Of a stretch of 64,000 nt of DNA, positions 1 through 12,971 are shown one piece after another. This stretch comes from Adineta steineri. Taxonomy: Eukaryota; Rotifera; Eurotatoria; Adinetida; Adinetidae. A program made the translations under genes and the position numbers. How positions within the stretch are numbered: the stretch's first letter is position 1; every line of letters starts with the position of its first letter. The stretch is taken from positions 85,058 to 149,057 of the forward strand of contig CAJNOI010000201.1 in NCBI GenBank assembly GCA_905250115.1, in the 5' to 3' direction. Under the pieces are notes generated by a model. The model was not told where the DNA came from. It worked only from the letters and a program-made list of their open reading frames with translations, and did not search any database.

Positions 1-2278
1 GTTGCATGAATACGAAATTCATGTCCTTCTTCAGCTTCTTCTTCTTCACAAACTCTGCAAAGAAAAAAAAACGATAATAAGAAAAATATCGGTTTTGTTT
101 TTAATTTACTTTCGTAAAATTTCATCCATAACTATTTTTGCATCAACTAGTCTTCGTTCATCATCTGATGTTGCTGGTGGACTAATATATTCAGCAATAC
201 ATGGATAACCATCAACAATTGTTTGATTCCATGTTTCAGCTAAGATTTGGCCAGCTTTACGAAAATTTAATTTTTCTAATTCAATATTCATCGTTCCACC
301 TGATTCATTTAAATGTGAACCAAAATGATCATGTGGTAATATAAGACCAGCTAAATCATGTGATAAAGGTGCCATACGACGTTCCACAATATTATAAGCT
401 GATTGACCTGGACTAAAAATCAAAAAAAAAGAATATCGTATTTTTATATATATTTTAAATAAATAAATAAACTTACGCATGTGTAAGACAAAACATCGCA
501 TCTAAATTATATTTTTTAAATTTTCTTATACTAGCAACCAGTGTTTTTGGAAAACGTGGATTTTCATCAGGACCACCATCAACAGTAACAATAACAATGG
601 GTTTAACTTGTCCTGTTTCATCACGTGCAACATTTTCAAATTCTTTTAAATTAACAAGTCGATCGAAATCAAGTGCATGTGAATCAGCATTTGATTGATC
701 ATGTTTAGCCGAACGTATAGCAACATAAGTTGGACCTGAATAACCTAAATCACCATCTTCCGATAGAAGACATGCTGCATAAACACTTGGCGTCAATTGA
801 TGACGTGGTGCAACTGTCCAATCGTGATCGGGTAAACGTATACGATAATCCAAATGCATTAGCATTGGTGCTTGAACTCTTGCAGCAGGTAAACCAAGTG
901 GAACTTTACATTTATCATCTTGAGATAAATAAAAAACACAATCATTACCAAATATAGATGCTAAATCTTTCATATAACGAATTGTTGCAGTAGCAAAATG
1001 TCCATCTTCATGTTTACCATGTTCATCATTTTGAGCACGACGAAGACGAACAGGTACAGTATGAACATGACGACGACCATCAATTGATGATGCACGATGA
1101 GGTAATAGACTAAAAGATATTTTGAAAAAGAAAAGTAGAAATTATATTTTTCTTTTACCGATAATAAAGTGTTGTACGTTTAATATCATAACCTCGTTGT
1201 TTGATTTTTTCTCTCAAATCATCTAATGTTAAACAAGGACGAATTGTTTCTGATCGACGACGATCATCACTTGCACCACCAACTTTAGCTATTTCTTCTA
1301 TAATTTGTAATAAATCTGGACATTGTTCTTCAACACGTGGTCGACCAACACCACGACGATAAAGTTTATTTAATTGAGGATGTAATTCAGGTTTGGTTTC
1401 AAATAAATGATCAACCTAGGATAAAATTAGAAATGAAACAATAGTTTTTCTCTTTTTTTTTGCTTCATACAATTTTTCTTCGTTTAACACGATATTTATT
1501 TGAAGCTTTTTGTTTTGATTGAAGACGTTTTAATTCATAACCTTTCTTTTTTCGATCTTTCATTAATTGTTTCAATTGTTTTTTATTTTCAGCTGTTGCT
1601 AAACCCATTTGTCGAACTTGAACTAACGATGCAATACGTTCATTTATTGAACTTAATTCTTTGTAAATACGTTCTTGTGCTGGTTGACGTTTTAGTTTTG
1701 CTAATGGTTCTAATGGAACACCGGGTACAGGAGGTGTGTTTGTTGGATCTTCAATGATTTCCTCTTCAAAATTTCTACGTTTTTTGACATAATAACTTTT
1801 CTTTTTTCTTTTCTCCTTTTCTTCTTCATCTTCTTCCTGCTCTTCATCGTCATCATCTGAATCTGAATCTGAAGTTTTACAATCATCATCATCATCATCT
1901 TCCGCTTCTTTTTTTTTCTTATCATCAACTATTTTAGGTTTTCTTGGCGGACGTCCACGACTACTTTTTCGTGCAGGAACAGGTGATGATGGTCCTTCAC
2001 CATCTTCATTTTTTGGTGCACCTAATTGATTATAAACTTCTAAATATTCTTCAATTTTTTCTTTAACATATTCTTCATTCCATTTTATTTCATTCCATTC
2101 AATTTGTGCATCATGATGTTTGGCCTATATTTATTTTATATAAAATTATATCGTATTTTTAGTCGTAAGAATTTTAACTTACAACTCGTTTTTCATCAGG
2201 ACGAGCTTTCATATAAGCATCAACGAAAGTCTTATAAAGACTTGGACCTGAATATTTCTTATTCGCTTTTGTCGGCAT
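1..2278 (-). CDS. Nuclear protein with HMG-like/AT-hook N-terminus and DDE-transposase-like domain (3' end outside window)
   Basis: Exons read on the minus strand: 2278-2183, 2124-1471, 1415-1159, 1109-477, 412-110 and 54-1 (continues off the edge). All junctions are GT-AG and keep frame, giving about 665 visible residues. The start is the first ATG of a coherent reading frame. The N-terminus resembles an HMG-type helical module. It is followed by an AT-hook-like RGRPPRKPK, a long Asp/Glu/Lys-rich acidic stretch and a basic coiled region. The second half carries three spaced acidic motifs that look like a DDE RNase-H-fold triad: LSQDDK (about residue 400), VTVDGGPDENPR (Asp about 513) and NIVERRMAPLS (Glu about 557). 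I recognise this as a family found scattered in many invertebrate genomes. Five introns and an intact frame argue for a host-retained gene rather than a fresh transposon. Function unknown; DNA binding is inferred from composition. Confidence 0.75.
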
Positions 2279-5200
2279 GACGAAGATTGTGAATGAACAA
2301 ATAATGACGGTCACGAGAAGAAATCTAAAAGAACGAGAAAAGAAAAAAAAATACTCGAACGAGTAGTAAAAGAAACTAGACGATGACCTCTTGTGTATAC
2401 TCGGTCACATATAGTGTAATAGTAACCAATGGTGATTCTTTTATCGAGGGAGTCGATGATAAGGACATCGTGTCTATAGAACAAAAAAAGAACATAAAAG
2501 AAGAACAAGACGATATATGAATGGATCAGAACAGGAAAAATATAGTAACTCGTCGTAACCAATCTCAATAAGAGTTTGTATATGTACAGAAGTAAAAAAA
2601 AGTTCACTGATTTGTACAAAAATAATGAGGTCATTCTCGTGTTAGAAGAGAAAAAAAACTGATCACGTCAATTGTCCTTCTTACATACATCGATTTTTTT
2701 CCCGTTTCGCTTCATTAATAAAGCGATATACACTCTTTTTTTTCGCGTTCGGTTATATACATATAATAAGGATCTTTCGAGAAAATGCTTTGATCTGATC
2801 ATAAGATTCTAGAAAAAATTTATTCAGATATAATGAAAAAATTTTAAAGCTTAACATCTGCGTATGTAAAATTTTTACCTACTTTTATTTTGTAGATCAG
2901 GATATAATCTGATATATTTGTGAGAAGAGCGTGTAGAAAGAAGTAGCTTTATCAATCTTCATGTTTCATAAATAACTATTAAAAATTTAATGTATTAATA
3001 GTCATCACTTAAAGGGAATGGATTAACATAGTTTGAGTATTTGCAAAAGATTCTCTTTAAATAACATTTACTAGAAAATGATGAATCGAAAAATGCTCAT
3101 ATGTAATTGGTCGTGCGACATAAAACGATAAACGAATGATAAGTATATCAATCGCTATATATATTATATAAGCATCACGATTAGTTAAATAAAATTTATT
3201 GAATTTTGTTTTCATTCAGTTCATATTTCTGTATGAGTTAGATAGAGAGAGAGTTTCAAGTCTTGAGGGTGAAATAAATAAATGTTCAATATTATCAACT
3301 ATGAAAGTAAGATTACGTTACTACAGCCTGTCGAGTAAAACGAGCGTAGATCTAGATATATCAGGCGTACAACATTATTACTAAGTAGAGCGAAGAAAGA
3401 AAAAAAAGTTTTAAAAGTTAATGTCTGCGTATTTGATTATTATGAAACAGTTTCACGATTGACAAATGGCAGAAAAAGCCATTATAATGACTTTTTTTTG
3501 TGTTCTCTTTTTGATATATTCAAGAAGAACACTTGAGAACAGAACATATTCCTTCACGCTTTATTTTTTGTTGATTTTTGTATAGGAAACGAAAAGAAAA
3601 GAAATAAAGAGTTTAATTTTCTTATTACTGTTTATGTCAAGTGTTTTAAACAAAAAAAGGTAAAGTATATAATTGATCCTTGGCGCATCGAATTGCATTT
3701 CTTTAATTCACTGTTAATAATAATATAATTTAAAATATAAAATGTCGGCAGATTTATTTTGACTTTTTTTCACAAATATCAACGAATTATATTAGAAAAA
3801 AATTCATTAAATATTGAAGTTTTGCATTATTTTTTGTGATTAGGGTCGACTGGTAATCTGAAAATTCTTGTTTACATAGATATGCTTTTAATCAATTGAA
3901 AAACAATCCTTTTGTTATCTTTATACACATGTATAATGTCAACAGTGCTGTTATTATCACAAGTCTTTTTAGATATCTTATCTGTAGACCACATAAGATT
4001 GGAATAGCATGATGTGTTGGAGAAATTAAACATAAAGTTCAGTGGGATCATTCGAACAGCAAAGTTAGCCGATAAATCCATCGTGAACTGTATTTCTTGC
4101 AATACGATGGAATTTGCCAAAGTTGATTATGCATATCGTAGAAAGAGAACCCATTTTTTAATCTCTAAGAATTCTGTAATATACATTCGATTGCTTCTGG
4201 TTGTGTTGATCTTCCAAGACGTCTGTAATTATTCGTAGTGACTATAATATTAGCATTCACCTTCAGTTTCTAATAGACGATGGATTTCTATCCATTGTCA
4301 GAACTTTCAATTAGTTTGTCAATTGCAAACGTAATAACAATATTATTATAAACTGTATATTTTCATTTACTGCATTTAATGAAAGAACAGAGTTTCGAAT
4401 CCTTAGATATAAATTAATCTTACCATTGTAGTTTTCAATATTGACAAGAAAATAGTCCTCACCAGATATTTTAAAACATTTTACGAGAGTATTTTAGTAC
4501 AAAAAGAATTACTAATACATGAGCTTAATTTAAACTACCTGGTAAAATATCCTTCTCTGTCCTAGTCTAAAACGACGGTCTCATGAGATACAAAAAGATT
4601 ACACTATATAATTGCTGATGAATTTTTGAATACCGTTCAACTAAACAGTAGATATTTTGTATGAAATAAATGAATTTCTTTGAAGCTTCTTTCGATTATT
4701 GAATTCAAGATTCAAATGGTTTATTTCCTTATACTCCGGAACTACTATAATTAACCTTGTTTTTTTTCGATAAATCTATATCGTAATTGATCATTTCCTT
4801 TTATTAAGAATGAATATGATCAGCTTTGATTCTGATTTTCAAGTATAGATTTCAAATTGACAATTTCCTTTCACAAAAAAACACATGATCTAATTTGATA
4901 TTTTATAACCACAAAGAAAGGAAGGGATCGACATTAGATATTCTTAGAAAAATATCATCGTTTCTTTCAGAACGATATCAGTTGATCATAATGAAGTATG
5001 GTCATACAGTAGGTTATAGAAAATGTGTTCATATACAATCTCTATGAATTCTAATTGATGAAAGCAGGTTTGAATCGATTTTCTATCAGTTATGTCATTT
5101 TTACTAGTTTATTTATAAGAAACTGCTGTAGTTCGTTTTTCTAATAGTATAATTGATCATCATTAATATATTACTATTCTCATGTTCTTTGAATTAAGCT

Positions 5201-5601
5201 GACAAAAATACTAAATTAGTAAACTTTACTAATACCCATGAAGCCTAATTAGTGATACGTATGAAATGTGAATGATCGTTTTTAAATCATTATAAATCCT
5301 CTGTATTTATTGAAGAAATATTTGTCTTCTTAATCATGTTTGCCCATCAGGAGATTTTCAAATTCACCAATGCCAGTATTCTGAAAAGAGTATATAAATA
5401 GAACAACACGTCCCTCCTTGTAGATATCACAGAAATATGTCATATTTTTCTTATTAGTTTAAACTAAATTCATACTGTGTCAAGAGCAAGTTTTACTAAC
5501 GTATGTTATTTTATTTATTATATGAGAACTGTATATAATTTTCATTTTCTTTCATTAATTCAAATTTAGAATGTGAATTAAAATACCAGCATAAAGATGT
5601 A
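2279..5601. other. AT-rich intergenic region
   Basis: About 3.3 kb without a convincing gene. The open frames here are short, rich in Phe/Tyr/Lys/Ile and lack coding character. The only interpretable signals are at the right end: the TATA box and possible 5' UTR intron of the gene that follows. No tRNA or transposon was recognised. Confidence 0.5.
5391..5400 (+). promoter_or_regulatory. TATA box of the 512-residue repeat protein gene
   Basis: TATATAAATA lies about 200 bp before the ATG at 5602. Between them, a donor-like GTATGT at 5501 and an acceptor-like TTTAG ending at 5569 suggest a 5' UTR intron of about 69 bp. This is an inference from motif and position only. Confidence 0.4.
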
Positions 5602-7140
5602 ATGGCATCGATGATATCTACAGATTCTGAGAGAGATGCATTATTACCAGAAAAAAATGATCGCATAATCATATCTAATAACAGCACATACTTCAGACGA
5701 TTGATGACATTAACTGAATATGCGCAAAAACAACGTTTAAACCATCAAGTTTACAATATGTATCAATGTATAACATCTCCCATAAATAAAATCAACAATT
5801 TGTTTTCAATGACTGAATGCATACAACAAAAAAGTCTATATCATGAACGAAGTAAAATTGATCAAACTGGACTGTCTATATTAGCAAAACAGGATAATTT
5901 ATCTCAATGTGAACACGTTACAACATTACAGAACAATAAACATGACAGACCTCATATGACTTTAGCTGAATATGCAGAACGCAGACGTTTACGTTATGAA
6001 CTCAATAAAACTGATCAATCAATAATAGAACAGCCATATAGTTTGATTAAACGTCAAGAATTAACATTACTAACTGATAATATACATAGACAACGTAAAC
6101 AATGTGATTCTAGATTACGTAAAAGGAATCAACAATGTAATTCGTTTCGACTTCAAAACTTTATAGCATTATCTAATGATCAACATCAAGAAAATTTTGT
6201 TACACTAGACCGAAATATACAAGTGAAAGCTTTAGATCCTAAATGGTTTGAAATGGATGAATATATTTCATTATCTACAGAACAAAAAAATAATTTACAT
6301 CGATATCTTCAGATTGCAACATTATCCACTCATAAATATGAAATTCGTGCTATTAAAATGATCGAATATATGAAACAGAAGTTTTTCAATAGAAGAATAC
6401 TTGGAATACACAAATTTATGTCAACGTCAACTGAACAACAAGAGAGTAAACCATTCATTATATCGTCGATTAATAAATCTCAGAAACCATTTGTGCCTTT
6501 AATTGAATATGCACAGTGCAGACGTCGTCATCATAAACAATGTAAAACAAAAGTTTCGTTAATAGAGCAGTCTACAGCATTATTTTTTGATAAACATCAA
6601 GATGAATTTGTGACATTGGCTCGATATTTAGAACTGAAAGGTTTAGATCCAGAATCATTTGAAATGAATGAATCAGTATCAGAACAAGATAATCTGCTTG
6701 AAAATAGTCAGAATATATTGTTACCTAATAATAAACATGACATTCAGATTATTGAAACAGTCGACTATATAAGACAAACACGTTCATGTCAGAATCTACT
6801 TGAAAAATATGAATTAGGCAGCATCAAATCACAGCATTCTCAACACATGAACAATTTAGAGTTATTTAATCGAAATAACATATGTGTATCGTTATCGGAG
6901 TCAAATGTTGAACAGTTCATATCAATTAATATATTAAATACAAAACAATATGTTCTTACAGATAATCAATATCGATTCGACAACAATACAAGAAAATCAA
7001 CTCATCGGATATGGCGCATATTTTCAAGATCACCATCGATTATTAGTTCACAGAAAAGAGCAAAGAATAGCTTTTTGACACGAATTAGACGTAACATTTT
7101 GATATGTTTTTGTCAAGGTGATCGCCCAAAGATTAGTTAA
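5602..7140 (+). CDS. Unrecognised 512-residue internally repetitive protein
   Basis: Single uninterrupted exon. The ATG at 5602 is used because an upstream ATG at 5597 is followed immediately by a stop. I do not recognise the family. The protein is hydrophilic and rich in Gln, Asn, Lys, Arg and His, with no signal peptide or membrane segment. It is built from diverged repeats: MTLTEYAQKQRL (about 35-46), MTLAEYAERRRL (about 119-130) and VPLIEYAQCRRR (about 298-309), plus a second motif VTLDRNIQVKALDPKWFEM (about 200-218) matched by VTLARYLELKGLDPESFEM (about 337-355). The spacing suggests duplication of a unit of about 135-180 residues. An N-terminal ERDALLPE resembles an acidic dileucine sorting signal. 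It converges on the Pls-like gene with a 275-bp gap. Confidence 0.6.
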   Translation: MASMISTDSERDALLPEKNDRIIISNNSTYFRRLMTLTEYAQKQRLNHQVYNMYQCITSPINKINNLFSMTECIQQKSLYHERSKIDQTGLSILAKQDNLSQCEHVTTLQNNKHDRPHMTLAEYAERRRLRYELNKTDQSIIEQPYSLIKRQELTLLTDNIHRQRKQCDSRLRKRNQQCNSFRLQNFIALSNDQHQENFVTLDRNIQVKALDPKWFEMDEYISLSTEQKNNLHRYLQIATLSTHKYEIRAIKMIEYMKQKFFNRRILGIHKFMSTSTEQQESKPFIISSINKSQKPFVPLIEYAQCRRRHHKQCKTKVSLIEQSTALFFDKHQDEFVTLARYLELKGLDPESFEMNESVSEQDNLLENSQNILLPNNKHDIQIIETVDYIRQTRSCQNLLEKYELGSIKSQHSQHMNNLELFNRNNICVSLSESNVEQFISINILNTKQYVLTDNQYRFDNNTRKSTHRIWRIFSRSPSIISSQKRAKNSFLTRIRRNILICFCQGDRPKIS

Positions 7141-7415
7141 TTAGACTAAGATCGAATTATAGATTTAAATACATGTAATTGTGTGATGGTCTTGACAATT
7201 TACGGTTAACATTCAAGACCCATCAAAAGCTCAAGAATAATTTTTTAAGATAATTTATCTATAAGTCTAAACTCAAAAATTTAATAAATAATATTTCAAT
7301 GTCACCCATATTCTAGCTATTTATTTAACCAATAAAGCAAACTTATTATCGTGCAACAGATTATATATATATTTAAATGTATCTTTGTTTGCATATTAAA
7401 ATTCTGAATTAGTTT

Positions 7416-10400
7416 CTATTTTTGTATTGGAATACCTTGCCAAATACTTTGAGCAGGAATACCTTCGCCTTTAATTACTAAACTTAGAGGTCCTAATTTT
7501 GCCCGTAAACCTAGTCGAGTATTTGGTAACATTATTGATGCACAACCAATATTTGTCTCATCTTCGACATAGATTGCACCTAACTTCATAATACGATCTT
7601 CAAAAAGATGAGTTTGAAGTTCAACTCCATTGTCCAATACAACTCTATTACCAATATTGATTAAATCAAATTCTGTTATTTGAACAGTATTAATACAACA
7701 ATTTTCTCCGATCTTAACACCAAAACAACGAAAGACTGGAGCTATAAAGAAAGTTCCTTGAAGAAGTTCAAGAACAAGAGGAGCAGCCAACTGTTCATAT
7801 GTCGCTGTAACAAAATCTGATGTCCAAACAAACCAACTCCACAATGAATAATGATTCTCTTGATATTTTCCGACTATGACCCATTTCAAAAAGATACAAA
7901 ATAGTAACGATGGAATAGCAAGTATAGCAATATATAAAATGGGTAGAATGAGAAGACAATACCATGTACTAATCGAATCATTAAAGTTTTCAAAAATTTC
8001 AATAGCTATACCAATTTCCAAGACAATAATAATTCTTGGTAAAAATACTCGTATTGTATCGATACAAAATCGTTGAAAAATTACACGTGCACATGGTCGG
8101 TATGTAAAATATTCTGAAATATCAGATGGTGCTTCTGCTCGTTTTGGTAAAATAAATGCAGGTGAACCAAGACATGATTGTTTCTCTTGTAATTCATCTG
8201 CTAACAAAGACATACATCCGATAAGACATTCATTGGGTATTTCTTTCCCATCGGAAATAATGGCTGAGTTGCCGATAAAAACACGTTTACCAATTGTTGT
8301 TTCTTTTAATTCCATTTGTCCAAATCGAATATTTGGATCACAAAGAAGCACATTATCAGCTATAAAACATTCATCATCAATTTTAACTAATGAATGAACC
8401 ATTCCAATCGCAGTTGATACTTCACAACGTTGACCAATCTTCATTCCTAATATTCGAAGAAAAGGTGTCATATACAGTGTGGCATAAAATGTATGAATAA
8501 CATGTAAGGCAATATCGAGAAGTCGATCGAATGTCCATTTTCGTATATAAACCAACGATTTTGTACTATAAACACCTACTGATAAAGTACCAACAATCGC
8601 ATAACGTACAATAATAATTTGTACAATTACTAAGCATGTGTATAGAATACCAACGATTGGACTAAAGATGAAAATTTGAATCCAATTTGATACAGACGAA
8701 ATATCGATATATTCAAAAAGAATAAGACCTGGAATTATTGGAGCAAAATAGAACATTGGTATCAATAGTAAAACAATTAAACTAAAGATAAACCAAGTTA
8801 ATGTCGATGACAAACTATTATTCGTAGTTTCTATGAAGGATGGTTTCGAAGTAGCCTGATGTGAATAGGTGGCTGGTGAACCATGCCATACCTCACCTGA
8901 AGGTATACATGTATTTGGTGGAAGAAATGAAAGATCATTCAATTCAGCATAATCTTCCATTCTTGTTTGTCCGCTAATTACACTACGACTTCCAATATAG
9001 ACATTCTTTTGAATATATATACGACGCAATTTTAATGTATAATCATCGACAAACGCAGTCTGAAAATGAACATCCGATGATATAGTAGTTTCATCATCGA
9101 TTTCTAATAGATCAAGAGCTGCACAATGAATTGAACTAAGATGAACATTTCGACCAATTTTAGCACCTAAAAGACGAAAGTAACTATTCATAAGTGGACT
9201 ATCGGCAAGTGTTTGTTGCACAGCTATGTTTCGTAATTGTTCTACTATCCACCATCGTATGTACATCGATCCCCATAGAGGAAAATCACCTTCTTTATAT
9301 CGACCAATAATAATCCATTTGACAATGATAGCAAAAGTATAACGAAATAATGGTACAATAACACATATTCCATAGGCACCAAAACATGCACAAATAATAC
9401 TATGTTCGGACAAAATTAAAGTGAAAATAATATAAGGTAGAATATATTCCATTGAAGCTATACCACTAAGAATAATAAGAACTATTATTTGAATAGTACT
9501 ACAGAGAATAATTCTTGTAAATGATGGTTTAATAAAAGTAATAGCATCATTGTAAGTTTTTTCTTCTTTTTTATCATTAGGAAATTGTATTAAATATTCA
9601 GCTAATTTAGCTGCAGTTTTATATTTATATAAATCATATACAGCAATGCTCGGGAATGATTTACGTAGTTCAGTTATGGTAAGTGCTGCAGTTAAAGAAT
9701 GACCACCGAGATCAAGAAAAAAATCATCATTTGCTGCTGGGTGTGCATAGGGAAACGTCTTCTGAAAGGCACTGAGAACAATATCGAGTGGATTGATATT
9801 GATATTGATTTCATTTGTAGAACAACTCGCTAAAATATACATGTAAAATATATTACAGTTTCAATGATAAATTATCTTACCTAAATCCGTTGTTGTTATG
9901 ATGGTTTTCGATTTCTCGATATGATTTGTTGGTAAGAGAGTAATGAGAGATTGACGATCGATTTTTCCACTAGGTAGACAAGGCATTGGCCTATCTAATC
10001 TTATCAATCGATCAGGTATCATATAGGAAGGTAATCGTCGTCTAAGTTCTTCTCGTATAATCGATTCGCTGAGTTCAGTGACAACGAATGCAATGAGTTG
10101 TTCATTTAGAATAATCACAGCAGCTGATCTAGCTTTATTTTCTAGGCGAAGTAATTCCTGTTCGATTTCACCAAGTTCTATACGAAATCCACGAAGTTTT
10201 ACTTGAGTATCGATTCGATCATGAAAAAAGATCTGTCCTTGTTGAATTGATACACGATCACCTGTACGATATCCATATTCAGTGAATTTTTCTTTCGTTA
10301 ATGATTCTCGATTGACATAACCCATAGCAACGCCTGGTCCACGAATACATAGTTCACCTATTGTTTTCGAAGTCGGTTGACCCGTATCTTCATCAAGTAG

Positions 10401-11471
10401 ACAACATACATAATTTGGTAATGGAACACCAATACTAATCGGTTGATTTGGTCGAAGTGATTGTGCTGTAGCAGCTACAGTTATTTCTGTAGGACCATAG
10501 GAATTAAATAGTATTCGATCATCTCTCCACCAACGATCAACAAGAATCTAATTTAAAATAGAAAGATATATTACGTAGTCGAATTTTAAAATGTAGATTT
10601 ATTCATCTATCCTACGTACCTGTGAACAAACTTCACCACCCGTATTGATTAGACGAAGTTTAAGTGCTGAATCATTATTCATAAGAAATAATAATGTAGG
10701 CACACAAAAGAGTACAGTAATCGAATGATGAATAAAGAAAAGATGTAATCGATCACTATTTAAGATATCCATCTTCGAAGCAATGACAAGAGTTGCACCA
10801 ACAAAATATGAAAGAAATGTTTCTTCAAGAAACATATCAAATGCAGCTGATGAACCTTGATAAACAATATCTTCATGTTTAATTTGCATCACTTCATTAT
10901 CAGCACGTATAAAATGACAGATACTTCGATGGCTAATAGCAATCGCTTTAGGTTTTCCACTTGAACCGGATGTACAGATGATATATGCAGCTGATTTATT
11001 ATCCGTATATACCCCTAACGAATGAGTACTATTAACAATCAATGAATTTGTTCTTACATCTTCAATATTAACTGCTAATGGATGATTAATTGAGGTTTGA
11101 GAATCTACTAGAAGAAGAACAATTTGAAGATCAGCAATTACTTCTCTTACACGTTCATTTGGAGTATCTGCATCGAATGGAACATAGGTAGCACCAGTCA
11201 TTAAAACGGCAAGAATTGTTATATGTAATTGTGCCGAACGCGATAGTCGAATACCAACAATATCACCTGATTTGATTTGTTTTATTTCACGTAGTATCAA
11301 AGCAAGATGATGAGCTTGTTGATAGAGTTCTCCATAAGTAATTTTCTCATTTTGCCAATGAAGAGCGATTTTATTTGGAAAACGTGCAACTGTCTGTAGG
11401 AAGATATCGTGAAGACATTCATCTTTCAAAAGATCTGGTCGATCGGGTCCTGATAGAATGGTCACCTTCAT
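7416..11471 (-). CDS. Epsilon-poly-lysine-synthetase-like single-module NRPS (A-T-membrane/LbetaH x3)
   Basis: Exons 11471-10620, 10547-9881 and 9829-7416 with introns of 72 and 51 bp encode 1310 residues, close to the roughly 1.3-kilo-residue length of Streptomyces Pls. The adenylation domain (about 1-495) has TSGSSGKPK (167-175), FDMFLEE (211-217), NSYGPTE (299-305), YRTGD, the LRGFRIELGEIE core and a C-terminal LPSGKIDR with catalytic Lys about 479. The carrier domain (about 515-585) has DLGGHSL with the phosphopantetheine Ser about 551. There follow three repeats of a hydrophobic membrane pair plus a left-handed parallel beta-helix (hexapeptide) domain, as in Pls. In Pls this machinery makes an isopeptide-linked amino-acid homopolymer at the membrane. 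Hand alignment to GrsA gives a pocket D-M-E-F-I-T-S-V-A-K; Asp212 and Glu216 fit an amino-acid, probably basic, substrate. Bacterial or fungal origin by transfer is inferred; the introns show it is resident in a eukaryotic genome. Confidence 0.9.
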
Positions 11472-12355
11472 AATTTAATATATGATTATTGAACTAAAAC
11501 AATATATATATATAGTATACATCTTTATCAACGTTAAATCAATTATGAGTTTTCTAGTTGTGAAAAACTACAATTGACGATCTTACTTCCATTCTACATA
11601 TTCTTTGACTGCTACATTTTTTTTTATTCTTTCCTTTACGTCTGGTAATATAACCGAAGCGATGTTATATAAATAGAATATTTATTAACGTTTCTTTTTT
11701 TTTCCTCGTAAAAGTACATTCAGAATAAAATAATAAAAACAACAATCTAGATGTTCAACACTATTTTTCTAATAATAATAAATCGGAAAAAAGTTTCTAT
11801 CGAAATAAATACTGATCGATCGTACGAAAATGTTCCTTTTTTGTTTTTAAAATAAAATAGAAAGGTGTGTACTTGCATACTAAGACTACAATAATAAAAT
11901 TGCTGAAATGACTTCTTCCTGTCAACAATAAGATAAGTGCAAAAATAGAGTGAAAGGAAAAACAAACTAGAGGAACAAAGAAAATAAAAAAAAGAAATTC
12001 TATATTTATATAATATGATAATTGAATGTACTATTATTTTTCTTTGATGAAAAAAATTAAAATAGAAAATACTAAATAAACAATTTCTACAGGAAATATT
12101 TTATCAGTTAAAGTGGAACATTATGTGTAAATGAGGGATAGGTGTGAGTGCCATCTTCAATTTATTATATTTTAGTAGTAAAACTTCACAGTCTGATTCT
12201 ATTCGAAAGTGTCGTGAGAGATTTATCTCTCAGTATTTCAAATGCTAAAAGATTAGATAATGTCTGAAATAATTATAACTCTTTAATTTGAAAGAAGCAA
12301 AAACCAAACATGCAAATAGTAGATAAAAATCATCAGAATATTCTATAAGTTTTTA
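11472..12355. other. Intergenic region between Pls-like and EF-hand genes
   Basis: AT-rich DNA with a run of alternating TA near 11500-11515 that could serve as a TATA region for the minus-strand Pls-like gene. A lone GT-rich segment near 12131-12150 (GAGGGATAGGTGTGAG) resembles one arm of the dispersed foldback elements. No gene seen. Confidence 0.4.
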
Positions 12356-12971
12356 TTATTGACACATATCGAATAAGCCAACATTTTTGAACCAGGCAAT
12401 TAATTCATTAAAATTAATTCGACCATCATGACCACGATCGATTTCATCGAAATTACATGCTTGATGTTCACTGGCATTCAAGATATCTTCTTGGGTAAGT
12501 GCTTGACATACAGAAGTAAACTGATCTCGATCTAAAGTTCCTGTATTATGTGTATCATGTGAACGACATATTTCAGCCACTCGAGATAAGAGAATTGCTT
12601 CCTTTTCATTCGGCATTTTTAAATGTTCAAAACGAGATGATGTCTTCCACCATTCAGCAAATTCACTATAATCAATCATTCCACTGCCATCTTTATCCAT
12701 TATAGTCCATGCCCAAGCTAATTCATCATCAGATAGATAATATCCTAAATCATAACATAAAGAACGAAGTTCATCGCGAGAAATTGATCCTAAAATGAGA
12801 AAATATAAACGATTATTGGTAAAATAAAATAAAATAAAGAGTCATTATACCATTCTTATCCGTATCATATTTATTAAACATTACTTCAGATATGGGTTTT
12901 GTTCCACCACCAAATGCAAAACGTGATGGTGATAGAGGTATAACTTGTTTTGTAATCTTATTTGCTGCCAT
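12356..12971 (-). CDS. Four-EF-hand calcium-binding protein
   Basis: Exons 12971-12851 and 12789-12356 (61-bp intron) give 184 residues. The ATG at 12971 precedes MAANKITKQVIPL. Four loops are visible: DTDKNGSISRDE (its codons are split by the intron), DKDGSGMIDYSE, DTHNTGTLDRDQ and DRGHDGRINFNE. Loops 1 and 2 have good calcium ligands and the -E at position 12. Loops 3 and 4 are less canonical (Gln at position 12 of loop 3, His-Asp in loop 4). Aromatic residues and the spacing resemble sarcoplasmic calcium-binding or calexcitin-like proteins more than calmodulin. No signal peptide or myristoylation signal; cytosolic calcium buffer or sensor is inferred. Confidence 0.85.

Noticed and set aside
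2311-2634. Minus-strand open frame of 107 codons.
   Set aside because: Phe/Tyr/Leu-rich low-complexity translation of an AT-rich region, no ATG start and no domain.
4385-4405. TTTCGAATCC resembling a tRNA T-loop (B box).
   Set aside because: No A box, acceptor stem or anticodon arm at the required spacing; no tRNA was found in the window.
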